Shown one piece after another: positions 1 to 6,608 of a stretch of DNA of 11,753 nucleotides. The position numbers and the translations under genes are program-made. The stretch is from Clostridia bacterium. GTDB taxonomy: Bacteria > Bacillota > Clostridia > Christensenellales > CAG-314. The stretch's first letter is position 1. Every line of letters starts with the position of its first letter. The notes beneath the pieces are model-generated. The model saw nothing but the letters and a program-made list of their open reading frames with translations, had not been told where the DNA came from and ran no database searches. The stretch lies in assembly GCA_017452035.1 (NCBI GenBank), contig JAFTNE010000104.1:1-11753 (forward strand), in the 5' to 3' direction.

Positions 1-1
1 C

Positions 2-30
2 ATTATATCAAAATAACGCATAAATGTCAA
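2..30 (-). promoter_or_regulatory. Consensus sigma-A promoter for a gene left of the window
   Basis: Read on the minus strand, this is TTGACA (25-30), a 17-base spacer and TATAAT (2-7), a perfect match to the vegetative sigma-A consensus. The region just upstream (about 31-91) is very T-rich on this strand, like an UP element. It lies beyond the symporter terminators and points leftward, so it should drive a minus-strand gene that starts just outside the window. The gene itself is not visible. Confidence 0.8.
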
Positions 31-91
31 TATCTGGAAACGACAGAAAAATAAACAGAAAGACAAATAAAAATAAATACAGACAAACAAA

Positions 92-137
92 AACCTCGGA
101 TAGAATCAAGGGTTAATCGAGAGAAATATCCGAGGTT
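92..137 (-). terminator. Long-loop hairpin with T tail, second terminator after the symporter
   Basis: An 11-bp perfect inverted repeat (AACCTCGGATA at 92-102, TATCCGAGGTT at 127-137) encloses 24 bases. On the minus strand the second arm runs into TTTTTGTTTGTC, the tail expected of an intrinsic terminator. It lies about 80 bases past the symporter stop and beyond a tighter hairpin at 183-207, so it may be a backup terminator that insulates the promoter at 2-30. The large loop is unusual for a simple terminator. The loop contains the 13-mer TTAATCGAGAGAA, which is also found in the symporter leader, so another regulatory role is possible. Confidence 0.5.
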
Positions 138-177
138 GATAAAAAAATTACGTTACTTTACGAATTGAAGGATGTAA

Positions 178-207
178 CAAAAATCCCCCACAAAATTTGT
201 GAGGGAT
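178..207 (-). terminator. Intrinsic terminator of the symporter gene
   Basis: On the minus strand, 11 bases past the stop codon, ATCCCTCACAAA (196-207) pairs with TTTGTGGGGGAT (183-194). This gives 12 bp with one G-U wobble, and TTTTTG follows. The wobble is a proper pair only in the minus-strand transcript (it becomes A-C on the other strand), which supports the orientation. Confidence 0.85.
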
Positions 208-217
208 AAATTTGTTA

Positions 218-1849
218 TTACAATTGTCCAAGTAGTTCTTCGCGTAGTTGCTTGAACTCGTCACTGTCTTTGTCGGTGCGAGCGTTAGCCTCAACAATAC
301 GCTTTTGAAGGTCGCTTGTAAGCTTGTATCTGGATGCGATAAATATTGCAATGCCCATGATAACAATAGGCAAAACAATAAAGCAAATGCGAAGTGCAAG
401 TTGTGCGCCATCTGGTTGGGATACTGGCAAAAGTTGTACCGAGCCATTGCCAATGGTTTGCTTGAAGTTGGAAAGCAATCCAAAGTCTTTGCCGTTGATA
501 ATTACTTTGCCTGTTTCTTGGATTAGTTTGAACTGTTCTTCCGTTACGTATTGGGTTTCTACGTATCCAGCAAGACCAATGATTGCAGGTGGAATTGCAA
601 GACCGATTGCTTGTGCTGTGGTGTTGAGGAAGTTTGTTATGCCAGAGAATGCGCCTTCGGTACGTTCACCAAAGTACAATTCGCCAACGTCACAAACGTC
701 ACCAAAACTGCTGTGAGGCACAAACACAGTGCCACCAATACCCAAACCCAAAAGTAAACCGAAAATAATAATCAGCCAGTTGGGTGCGCCTTCCACTGTT
801 TGAACGCTACCATTTACAACTTCAACCTTGCCTTCTGCTGGCAACAACCACATAAACGCCACTACCACCATCCAAACAATACAACCTGTGATGTAGGCAA
901 AGCGTTTGGACTTTGCTTTGATAATTTTGAGGTATATTGGCAATGCAATGATTTGTGCCACAAACATCATTGCAGCAGCCACCGTTGCAATAGGGAAACG
1001 ACCAAGGTCTGCGTTGAGCGTTACTTGTTGGTAGCTAAGTCTACGGATGTAGAAATCGCAAAATGTAAAGAAAAAGCTACTCATCATTGCCATGGCCATG
1101 GATGAGCACATTTGCATGCCAAGGTATTGACGGTATGTTTTTACTTTGAGTGGGCGCAAAAACTCCTTTAAGGAGAACTTTGTTTTAACCGGTGGTGTTA
1201 CAATTTGCTCACGAGAAAACAGTGCTGTAATCAAAATGGACACCATAAATATTGTGCCAAAAATTACAGCCATCAAGATGTAGCACTTGCCGTCATCCCC
1301 TTTGGATGGAGATGCAATCATACCTGGCACTGCTACGCAAATTGTGCTGGACGCAATACTAAACGCAAGTCTAACAGCATTTGTGTTGTTGCGCTCGGTA
1401 AAGTTGTCCGTCATTTCGCTTGCATGTGAGTAGTATGGGATAAGCACAAAGCTTTGCGCTGTTGCATACAACATGTAAATGATAACCACAAACACGCATT
1501 TAAGTAGTACGCTTTCGGTAATCAAGTTCCATGGGAAGAACAGCAAAATCAAAAATACAAGTACAAGTGGCGCAAAAATAAGCATGTATTTACGGCGTTT
1601 ACCAAACTTGCCAGGTGTTGTACCATCGGTAATACGACCAATAATTGGGTCGATGATACCATCCCAAATTTTGGTAAGCAACAAAATTGGAGCTAACCAA
1701 ACCATAGGGATGCCCACAACCAGTGTTAAAAATGGTGTGAACAAAAAGTTGATGATGTTAAAACTGCCACCACCAAAGATGTCGCCACAGGCAAATGCCA
1801 GTTTGTTACCAAGACTAACCTTTCCGTTAGTGAGATTTTGTTTACTCAT
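218..1849 (-). CDS. GPH-family (MelB-like) sugar:cation symporter
   Basis: This 543-residue polytopic membrane protein is predicted to import a glycoside, pentoside or hexuronide together with Na+ or H+. Family signatures are visible: KIWDGIIDPIIGRITD at residues 60-75, then GKFGKRRKYM at 80-89 (the basic loop between helices 2 and 3), and DVCDVGELYFGERTEGAFSG at 384-403, the second GPH signature. About twelve hydrophobic segments can be counted. It is longer than the usual 450-500 residues. Polar insertions lie at about 337-357 and 429-482, both in loops before late helices, and a charged tail (about 508-543) looks cytoplasmic. The ATG is fixed by AAGGAG six bases upstream. The gene appears monocistronic, with its own promoter candidate and terminator. 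The substrate cannot be told, because no glycosidase or regulator gene is next to it. Confidence 0.9.
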   Translation of the reverse strand: MSKQNLTNGKVSLGNKLAFACGDIFGGGSFNIINFLFTPFLTLVVGIPMVWLAPILLLTKIWDGIIDPIIGRITDGTTPGKFGKRRKYMLIFAPLVLVFLILLFFPWNLITESVLLKCVFVVIIYMLYATAQSFVLIPYYSHASEMTDNFTERNNTNAVRLAFSIASSTICVAVPGMIASPSKGDDGKCYILMAVIFGTIFMVSILITALFSREQIVTPPVKTKFSLKEFLRPLKVKTYRQYLGMQMCSSMAMAMMSSFFFTFCDFYIRRLSYQQVTLNADLGRFPIATVAAAMMFVAQIIALPIYLKIIKAKSKRFAYITGCIVWMVVVAFMWLLPAEGKVEVVNGSVQTVEGAPNWLIIIFGLLLGLGIGGTVFVPHSSFGDVCDVGELYFGERTEGAFSGITNFLNTTAQAIGLAIPPAIIGLAGYVETQYVTEEQFKLIQETGKVIINGKDFGLLSNFKQTIGNGSVQLLPVSQPDGAQLALRICFIVLPIVIMGIAIFIASRYKLTSDLQKRIVEANARTDKDSDEFKQLREELLGQL

Positions 1850-1853
1850 AGTG

Positions 1854-1881
1854 TTCTCCTTGATAGATTTAATCGAGAGAA
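1854..1881 (-). promoter_or_regulatory. Leader pairing that could mask the symporter ribosome binding site
   Basis: In the minus-strand leader, TTCTC (1877-1881) can pair with GAGAA (1854-1858), which overlaps the Shine-Dalgarno AAGGAGAA. The TTCTC belongs to a 13-base element (1869-1881) that recurs at 113-125. Only five base pairs support this, so it is a weak structural suggestion and not a recognised riboswitch. Confidence 0.2.
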
Positions 1882-1910
1882 TATTGTTGCAAATGGGTTA
1901 CATTTATGTT

Positions 1911-1932
1911 CAAATGCTTGCAAGGCAATTTG
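1911..1932. promoter_or_regulatory. Imperfect palindrome at the predicted symporter start site (possible operator)
   Basis: The 8-bp palindrome CTTGCAAG (1917-1924) is flanked by CAAAT on the left and ATTTG on the right, slightly off centre. It begins within a few bases of the predicted transcription start of the symporter gene, the usual place for a LacI- or GntR-type repressor operator. No regulator gene is present in the window, so the assignment is positional inference only. Confidence 0.3.
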
Positions 1933-1939
1933 AAAAATA

Positions 1940-1968
1940 CTTGTAAATAAAAATTAGTACTACGTCAA
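1940..1968 (-). promoter_or_regulatory. Candidate sigma-A promoter of the symporter gene
   Basis: On the minus strand this is TTGACG (1963-1968; 5 of 6 consensus bases), a 17-base spacer and TACAAG (1940-1945; 4 of 6). It gives an untranslated leader of roughly 85 bases. The -35 is preceded by eight T residues that may also be the tail of a weak ychF terminator. The spacing is ideal but the -10 match is modest. Confidence 0.4.
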
Positions 1969-2033
1969 AAAAAATTACAATCTGTTTGTGTACAGTAGCA
2001 GACTAACTCCATTTATGCTTTAAGAACGCCTAT

Positions 2034-3125
2034 CTACACGTTGAAACGGAACAATACAACGTCGCCGTCTTTAAGGACGTAATCCTTGCCTTCGGAGCGC
2101 ACCTTGCCGTGTTCCTTGGCTTGGTTGTAGCCACCCATTTCCATCATTACTTCGTAGGGGACAATTTCTGCGCGAATAAAGCCCTTTTCAAAGTCGCTGT
2201 GGATTTTGCCTGCTGCTTGTGGAGCTTTTGTTCCTTCGGTAATGGTCCAAGCGCGAGTTTCCTTTTCGCCAGCAGTAAGGTAGCTAATTAGGTGCAACAA
2301 GGAGTAGCACTTTTTAACAAGACGGTTCAAGCCACTTTCGGTAATGCCGTAGCTTTCCAAAAACATTTCCTTTTCGTCAGCAGGCAGGGTAGAAAGTTCC
2401 TCCTCTACCTTGGCGCAGATAACAAGAACTTCGGCGTTTTCTTCTGCGGCCTTTTGCTCAACAAGCTCAACAAGTTTGTTGTTGGGTTTGCCAATATCTT
2501 CTTCGGCAATGTTTGCTGCGTAAATAACAGGCTTGCTTGTCAACAAAAAGAGGTTGTTTACAATTTCTTGTTCCTCTTCGTCAAAGTCCATTGTTCTTAC
2601 AGGCTTGCCACTTTCCAAGTGGTCAATAATGGACTTGATAATTTCCACTTCCATCTTGTACTTTTTGTCGCCACCCTTTGCCATATTGGTTGCCTTTGCA
2701 AGGCGCGCGTTGGCTGTTTCGATATCTGCCAAAATAAGCTCCAAGTTGATAACTTCCATGTCGTCAACGGGGTCGATATCGGTGGAAACGTGTGTGATGT
2801 TAGAGTCAACAAAACAACGTACCACGTGAACAATGGCATCTACTTCGCGAATGTGTGACAAAAATTTGTTGCCCAAACCTTCGCCACGGCTTGCACCCTT
2901 TACAAGTCCAGCGATATCCACAAACTTCAAGTAGGTTGGAGTAATCTTTTTGGAATTGTACAAGCTGGCAAGTTTGTCCAAACGCTCGTCTGGCACTGCC
3001 ACTACGCCTACGTTTGGCTCAATTGTGCAAAATGGGTAGTTGGCAATTTCTGCCCCAGCTTGTGTAATTGCATTGAACAATGTGCTTTTGCCTACGTTAG
3101 GCAAACCTACAACACCTAATTTCAT
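2034..3125 (-). CDS. ychF: Ribosome-binding ATPase YchF (OLA1-like P-loop NTPase)
   Basis: This is a 363-residue member of the Obg/YchF family that hydrolyses ATP rather than GTP and associates with the ribosome, with links to translation and stress control. The P-loop GLPNVGKST is at residues 7-15 and the G3 motif DIAGLVKG at 70-77. The G4 position reads NIAE (205-208), the family's N-x-x-E that replaces NKxD and gives ATP preference. A helical insert spans about 130-200, and the C-terminal TGS domain covers about 279-363, ending in the expected [14 protein letters not shown]. The length is normal for the family. The ATG follows GAGG with a five-base gap. It stands alone on the minus strand, divergent from uppP, and no confident promoter was found upstream. 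Confidence 0.97.
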   Translation of the reverse strand: MKLGVVGLPNVGKSTLFNAITQAGAEIANYPFCTIEPNVGVVAVPDERLDKLASLYNSKKITPTYLKFVDIAGLVKGASRGEGLGNKFLSHIREVDAIVHVVRCFVDSNITHVSTDIDPVDDMEVINLELILADIETANARLAKATNMAKGGDKKYKMEVEIIKSIIDHLESGKPVRTMDFDEEEQEIVNNLFLLTSKPVIYAANIAEEDIGKPNNKLVELVEQKAAEENAEVLVICAKVEEELSTLPADEKEMFLESYGITESGLNRLVKKCYSLLHLISYLTAGEKETRAWTITEGTKAPQAAGKIHSDFEKGFIRAEIVPYEVMMEMGGYNQAKEHGKVRSEGKDYVLKDGDVVLFRFNV

Positions 3126-3357
3126 TTTAACCTCGGTCTAAAAATGCGTATTTTTGTGTAAAATCTATTGTGTGAGTTTGTGTTAAAGCGCATTGATAGC
3201 AAACAAATTGGTTGTATTACGACATCCAGCCAAAGTTAAATACATAGCTCTTGGCATAAAATCTCACCTTTTTGCCACACAAACTGAACTACAACAGTTA
3301 ACTATTGTTAATATTGTACTACAAAATTGCAAAAATGTAAATAGAAAGGAATACACT
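3126..3357. other. Divergent ychF / uppP intergenic region
   Basis: This 232-base AT-rich spacer must hold promoters for both divergent genes. No strong sigma-A match was found for either. For ychF the best minus-strand option is TTAACT-N17-TACAAC, four of six at both boxes. On the plus side there is TTAACT-N16-TACAAA (3298-3325). A short inverted repeat TTAAC-TATT-GTTAA (3298-3311) lies about 45 bases before the uppP start and could be an operator. The reading frame continues upstream of uppP to 3193 but is not protein-like there. Confidence 0.3.
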
Positions 3358-4116
3358 ATGACCGTTATTGAAAGCATATTTTTAGGTTTACTGCAAGGTT
3401 TTACGGAATTTTTGCCTGTATCCAGCAGTGGACACCTGATACTTGCGCAAAAATTGTGGGATATCCCAGGCAATTTGTTTTTTGACGTGATGCTACACCT
3501 TGGCACTTTGCTTGCAGTGGTAATATCCATGCGAAAGACAATTTGGCAGGCTATTGTCAACTGGAAAAACAAAAAACTACTCTACCTTATTGTTGCAAGT
3601 GTGCCTACCTTTGCAATAGCATTGCTTGTAAAGCTGTTTTGGCCCGAAGACTTGATGGCAAAGCTACTGCCCATTGGCTTTGCATTGACAATTGTGCTAA
3701 TTGTGGTATCACACTACTTTGCAAAGCCCAAGTTACGCTTGGAACAAACGGGCATTGTGCCTGTAATTGTAACGGGACTTACCCAAGGTATTGCCGTACT
3801 GCCAGGGCTATCTCGCAGTGGTAGTACAATTTCCGTAATGAAACTTTTTGGCACAAATGCCAGTGACAGCGCCGAGTTCTCCTTTCTGCTGAGTATACCC
3901 GTAATTTTGGCAAGTGCCGTTGTGGAAATTTGGGAAGTAGCAACAACACCCGTTGGCATACCTTGGTACTGCGTGGCAATTGGCATTGTGTGCGCATTTT
4001 TGAGTGGGCTTGTTGCCGTCAATATGGTTATGCGCGCCGTGAAAACCAAAAGCTGGATAGCCTACGCCATTTACCTTGTTGTACCACTTGTGGTAAGTTT
4101 GATTGTGTTGTTTTAG
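3358..4116 (+). CDS. uppP: Undecaprenyl-diphosphatase UppP (BacA family)
   Basis: This integral membrane phosphatase converts undecaprenyl diphosphate to undecaprenyl phosphate, the lipid carrier for peptidoglycan and wall polymer precursors. Overexpression of the family gives bacitracin resistance. The protein has 252 residues, at the short end of the family. The N-terminal motif QGFTEFLPVSSSGH (13-26) carries the (E/Q)xxxE residues Gln13 and Glu17 and the conserved His26. The second motif PGLSRSGST (149-157) carries the essential Arg153. About seven or eight hydrophobic helices follow the usual pattern. ATG at 3358 is chosen because AAAGGA lies seven bases upstream and the family motif sits at its normal distance from this Met. 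An in-frame start at 3193 would add 55 polar residues foreign to the family. The gene is single and convergent with the yfcE operon. Confidence 0.96.
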   Translation: MTVIESIFLGLLQGFTEFLPVSSSGHLILAQKLWDIPGNLFFDVMLHLGTLLAVVISMRKTIWQAIVNWKNKKLLYLIVASVPTFAIALLVKLFWPEDLMAKLLPIGFALTIVLIVVSHYFAKPKLRLEQTGIVPVIVTGLTQGIAVLPGLSRSGSTISVMKLFGTNASDSAEFSFLLSIPVILASAVVEIWEVATTPVGIPWYCVAIGIVCAFLSGLVAVNMVMRAVKTKSWIAYAIYLVVPLVVSLIVLF

Positions 4117-4254
4117 TAGGGCTTGCAAAATGACTTGCTGACATTGCTATAAAAGCATGGCAAACAAAAAGCATTTAGAACTTTGCTGTTTGATACTAAA
4201 AATATCACAAAAAGCTCAATAAATATGGAAAAACTCAATACGTATCGCAATAAT

Positions 4255-4290
4255 AAAAAGAAGTATCTCAATATTGGATACTTCTTTTTT
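4255..4290. terminator. Bidirectional terminator between uppP and the yfcE operon
   Basis: A perfect 13-bp stem (AAAAAGAAGTATC at 4255-4267, its complement at 4277-4289) with a 9-base loop has T-rich 3' flanks on both strands, including TTTTTT on the plus strand. It lies between two converging genes, so it should stop transcription from both sides. The roughly 135 bases between the uppP stop and this hairpin hold no gene. Confidence 0.9.
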
Positions 4291-4340
4291 GTTAGTAAGT
4301 TTATTTGCTGTGTAAAAATCAACGCACAAGTTGGTGGGTA

Positions 4341-4369
4341 TTACATCACTATTGATGCAAGTGTTTTTT
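4341..4369 (+). terminator. Possible backup plus-strand terminator inside the yfcE 3' region
   Basis: CATCA-CTAT-TGATG (4344-4357), with flanking TT/AA pairs, is followed by GTGTTTTTTG. In the plus direction one A-C mismatch interrupts the stem. In the minus direction the stem is eight bp with a G-U wobble but lacks a T tail. It could catch readthrough from uppP, or simply protect the 3' end of the yfcE message. Confidence 0.3.
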
Positions 4370-4377
4370 GGCGCTAT

Positions 4378-4890
4378 CTACTTCCACTCTTTGTGCAAAA
4401 TAACACTGCCGTCCAACGCCTTTTGCGTTGCGCCACTTTCGTCAAGCACCATGTAGCAGGGGGTTTTGTCCCTTGGAATAGCGCAACTGCCCACGTTAAC
4501 CACGTTGATACCATTCACGTTGTAAAAGTGTGTCGTGTGGGTGTGACCATGCACAAGCACATCCCCTTCGCCAATAAAAGAGGGCAATTTGTAGCCGTTG
4601 TAGATATGTCCGTGGGTAAAAAACAGCGTTCGTCCAAAGTGATGCATCACTGCATACTCCTCGAAATCCACATCCACGTTGGGATAAAAGATGTCGTTGT
4701 TGCCACGAACAAAGTAGGTAATGGCATCAATTTTCTTGGTTAGTGACACAATTTGGTCAATTTTGCCCCAACCCCCAAACAGGTCGCCACAAAACACAAC
4801 TTTGTTGGGCTTTTCGCGCTGGATAGCTTGCAAAACTGTGTTTAGCGTATCGGCATAGCCGTGCAAATCGGAAAATACAAAAATTTTCAT
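4378..4890 (-). CDS. yfcE: YfcE/MJ0936-type metallophosphoesterase
   Basis: This is a 170-residue, single-domain calcineurin-like phosphoesterase of the small YfcE/MJ0936 group. Characterised members hydrolyse phosphodiesters such as bis-pNPP with Mn2+; the cellular substrate is not settled. All metal-site motifs are present: D8-x-H10, GD (35-36), GNND (63-66), THGH (92-95) and the C-terminal GHTH (115-118). The start ATG overlaps the yhbY stop by one base (TAATG) and has no good Shine-Dalgarno, so translation probably depends on coupling to yhbY. It is the last gene of the operon. The symbol reflects family membership, not proven orthology. Confidence 0.9.
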   Translation of the reverse strand: MKIFVFSDLHGYADTLNTVLQAIQREKPNKVVFCGDLFGGWGKIDQIVSLTKKIDAITYFVRGNNDIFYPNVDVDFEEYAVMHHFGRTLFFTHGHIYNGYKLPSFIGEGDVLVHGHTHTTHFYNVNGINVVNVGSCAIPRDKTPCYMVLDESGATQKALDGSVILHKEWK

Positions 4891-5186
4891 TAGTCCAAAC
4901 GGATGTGGTCAATTTCCTTTTTGTCGCTACGCTTGTAGATAACAAAACGGTTGCCCACGCACAAAACTGGCTCAGCCCCAAGAATTTCGCATACCTCTTG
5001 ACACATTGCGCGCGCCGGGATTGTACAAGTTTTGAGACTTGCCACCTTTACAAGTTCGTTGTGATAAAGTGCTGTTGCAATTTCGGCAATTACATTGTCT
5101 GTCAACTCGTCCTTGCCAATTGTAACAAGTGGTTTTAAGTTGTTTGCAAGAGATTTAAGCTTGCTACGTTGTTTTGTTGTTATCAT
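4890..5186 (-). CDS. yhbY: YhbY-family (CRM domain) RNA-binding protein
   Basis: This 98-residue single-domain CRM protein matches the length of bacterial YhbY, which binds pre-50S ribosomal particles and is thought to aid assembly. The N-terminal K-Q-R-S-K-L-K-S-L-A-N helix, the loop around TIGKDELTDN (22-31) and the C-terminal GNRFVIYKRS (78-87) are family features. The start at 5186 is chosen because AGGAG sits just before it and the domain begins there. The frame is open to 5240, but those 18 extra residues have no ribosome binding site. It follows obgE after a 156-base structured spacer and overlaps yfcE by one base. The pairing with obgE fits a ribosome-assembly unit. Confidence 0.93.
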   Translation of the reverse strand: MITTKQRSKLKSLANNLKPLVTIGKDELTDNVIAEIATALYHNELVKVASLKTCTIPARAMCQEVCEILGAEPVLCVGNRFVIYKRSDKKEIDHIRLD

Positions 5187-5342
5187 ATTTCTCCTGTGCG
5201 CAAGTGCGCTTTGGTAAATGTTTAAATAGTTGTTTTGCACGTTTGTTGCCCTTTACACCACTTTTTGTGATGCTAAAGTAGCCAGTTTGTGCAAGTGGGT
5301 AATGGTTACAAGTTAATAAACCATACCCAAATGTATTGTACG
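5187..5342 (-). promoter_or_regulatory. Structured spacer between obgE and yhbY
   Basis: In the minus-strand transcript this 156-base spacer can form three local hairpins. The first is GGGTATGGTT paired with AACCATTACCC (5328-5319 with 5307-5297, one bulge). The second is GCATCAC-AAAAA-GTGGTGT (5273-5255, with G-U pairs). The third is a small GCGC-ACTT-GCGC stem-loop (5209-5198) directly before AGGAG. None has a T tail, so they are not terminators. No convincing promoter was found, so yhbY is probably transcribed with obgE, and the structures may affect processing or translation. Confidence 0.35.
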
Positions 5343-6605
5343 TTAGTCGACAAAGTCAAACTCGATATCGCCAACAATTACAGTTGAGCCATCCACTGCG
5401 CCTGCATTGCGAAGCGCTTTGATGACACCTTTATCCTTTAAAACTCGTTGGAAGTATCTAAAACTGTCGTAGTCGTCCATGTTAACCTTGCGCGACAAAA
5501 TGGTAACAAGGCCACCAACCACTTCAAAAACACCTTCGTCAAGTTTGACAATTTCAAAGGTATCTTCCTCTTCCTTTTGCAATGAAACAGGCTCAAATTG
5601 CATTGGTTCAAGTGGAGGCAAAGTTACAAGTTTGTCCACAATGGCTTTCAACAATACGTCCACACCTTCGTGGATAATGGTTGTCATTGGAATAATTGTG
5701 TACTTTTTGCCGAACTTCTTTTGGAAAGCAACAAGGTTTTCCTCAGCGTTTGGCATGTCCATTTTGTTGGCAACAACAATCATTGGCAAATCTTTCAGCC
5801 CTTCGTCATAGGAGTAGATTTCGTTGTTGATAAGGTTGAAGTCGTCAATGGGGTTACGGTCTTCACTGCCGGAAATATCAATTACGTGTACCAAAATGCG
5901 AGTACGCTCAATGTGACGAAGAAAACTGTGGCCAAGGCCAGCACCTTCCGATGCACCTTCGATAAGACCGGGGATATCTGCCATTACAAAGGTTTGGTCG
6001 TAAAAACTTACAACGCCCAAGTTGGGGGAAAGTGTTGTAAAGTGGTAGTTGGCAATTTTGGGTTTTGCAGATGATACCACCGACAAAAGTGTGCTTTTGC
6101 CTACGTTGGGGAAACCAACGAGGCCAACGTCAGCAATGGTTTTAAGTTCCAAAATTACTTCGTACTCTTCCGTTTTTACACCATGTTCGGCAAAAGAAGG
6201 TGATTGTCTGCGAGAGTTTGCAAAGTGACGGTTACCACGACCACCTTTGCCCCCCTTCAATATGATTTCTCTTTGGCCATCGTAAAACATGTCGGCAATA
6301 ACTTGTCCGTCCATTGTTTTTACCACTGTGCCAACGGGTACTTTAACAACAAGGTCTTCACCTTGCTTGCCGTAGCAGTTCTTTTTTCCACCATTTTCGC
6401 CGTTGCCAGCACGGAAGTGTTTTTGGAAGTGGAACACGTTTAGAGTATTTTCGGAAGAGGTTGCCTCAAAGATGATATCGCCACCCTTGCCACCGTCACC
6501 ACCATCAGGGCCACCGTTTGCAACGTATTTTTCTGTATGAAGGCTGGCAGAACCATTTCCACCGTTACCTGATTTGATGTATATTTTGACTTTGTCGATA
6601 AACAT
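5343..6605 (-). CDS. obgE: GTPase Obg (ObgE/CgtA), Gram-positive form with OCT domain
   Basis: This is an essential slow-cycling GTPase that acts in late 50S assembly and stress signalling. All three domains are present in 420 residues. The glycine-rich Obg fold covers about 1-158, with repeated GG motifs near 13-44 and 66-73. The G domain has the P-loop GFPNVGKST (164-172), DIPG (210-213) and NKMD (280-283). The C-terminal OCT domain covers about 348-420. The ATG is preceded by AGGAGG with a six-base gap, and that site lies inside the last two codons of the upstream fusion gene; the two genes are only three bases apart. It should therefore be expressed with, and translationally linked to, the Nth-oxidoreductase fusion, and it heads an obgE-yhbY-yfcE string. 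Confidence 0.98.
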   Translation of the reverse strand: MFIDKVKIYIKSGNGGNGSASLHTEKYVANGGPDGGDGGKGGDIIFEATSSENTLNVFHFQKHFRAGNGENGGKKNCYGKQGEDLVVKVPVGTVVKTMDGQVIADMFYDGQREIILKGGKGGRGNRHFANSRRQSPSFAEHGVKTEEYEVILELKTIADVGLVGFPNVGKSTLLSVVSSAKPKIANYHFTTLSPNLGVVSFYDQTFVMADIPGLIEGASEGAGLGHSFLRHIERTRILVHVIDISGSEDRNPIDDFNLINNEIYSYDEGLKDLPMIVVANKMDMPNAEENLVAFQKKFGKKYTIIPMTTIIHEGVDVLLKAIVDKLVTLPPLEPMQFEPVSLQKEEEDTFEIVKLDEGVFEVVGGLVTILSRKVNMDDYDSFRYFQRVLKDKGVIKALRNAGAVDGSTVIVGDIEFDFVD

Positions 6606-6608
6606 AGT

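Noticed and set aside
1891..1905. A cre-like (CcpA) site in the symporter leader
   Set aside because: The stretch (TGTAACCC... read on the minus strand) shares only the outer bases with the cre consensus, lacks the central CG, and has the wrong length.
1976..2033. Terminator directly after ychF
   Set aside because: Only a four-bp CTGT/ACAG stem precedes the T-run on the minus strand, too weak to call. The T-run may simply belong to the symporter promoter.
2292..2858. A 188-codon plus-strand frame opposite ychF
   Set aside because: It is antisense to a highly conserved gene and its composition is a shadow of that gene's codons.
3193..3357. Upstream extension of uppP by 55 residues
   Set aside because: The extension is not hydrophobic or family-like, while the ATG at 3358 has AAAGGA at the right distance and places the first catalytic motif normally.
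4183..4743. A 186-codon plus-strand frame opposite yfcE
   Set aside because: It runs through the bidirectional terminator and antisense to a clear phosphodiesterase gene, has no ribosome binding site, and resembles no protein.
5187..5240. Upstream extension of yhbY by 18 residues
   Set aside because: AGGAG lies directly before the ATG at 5186, and YhbY proteins begin there. The extension overlaps the leader hairpin.
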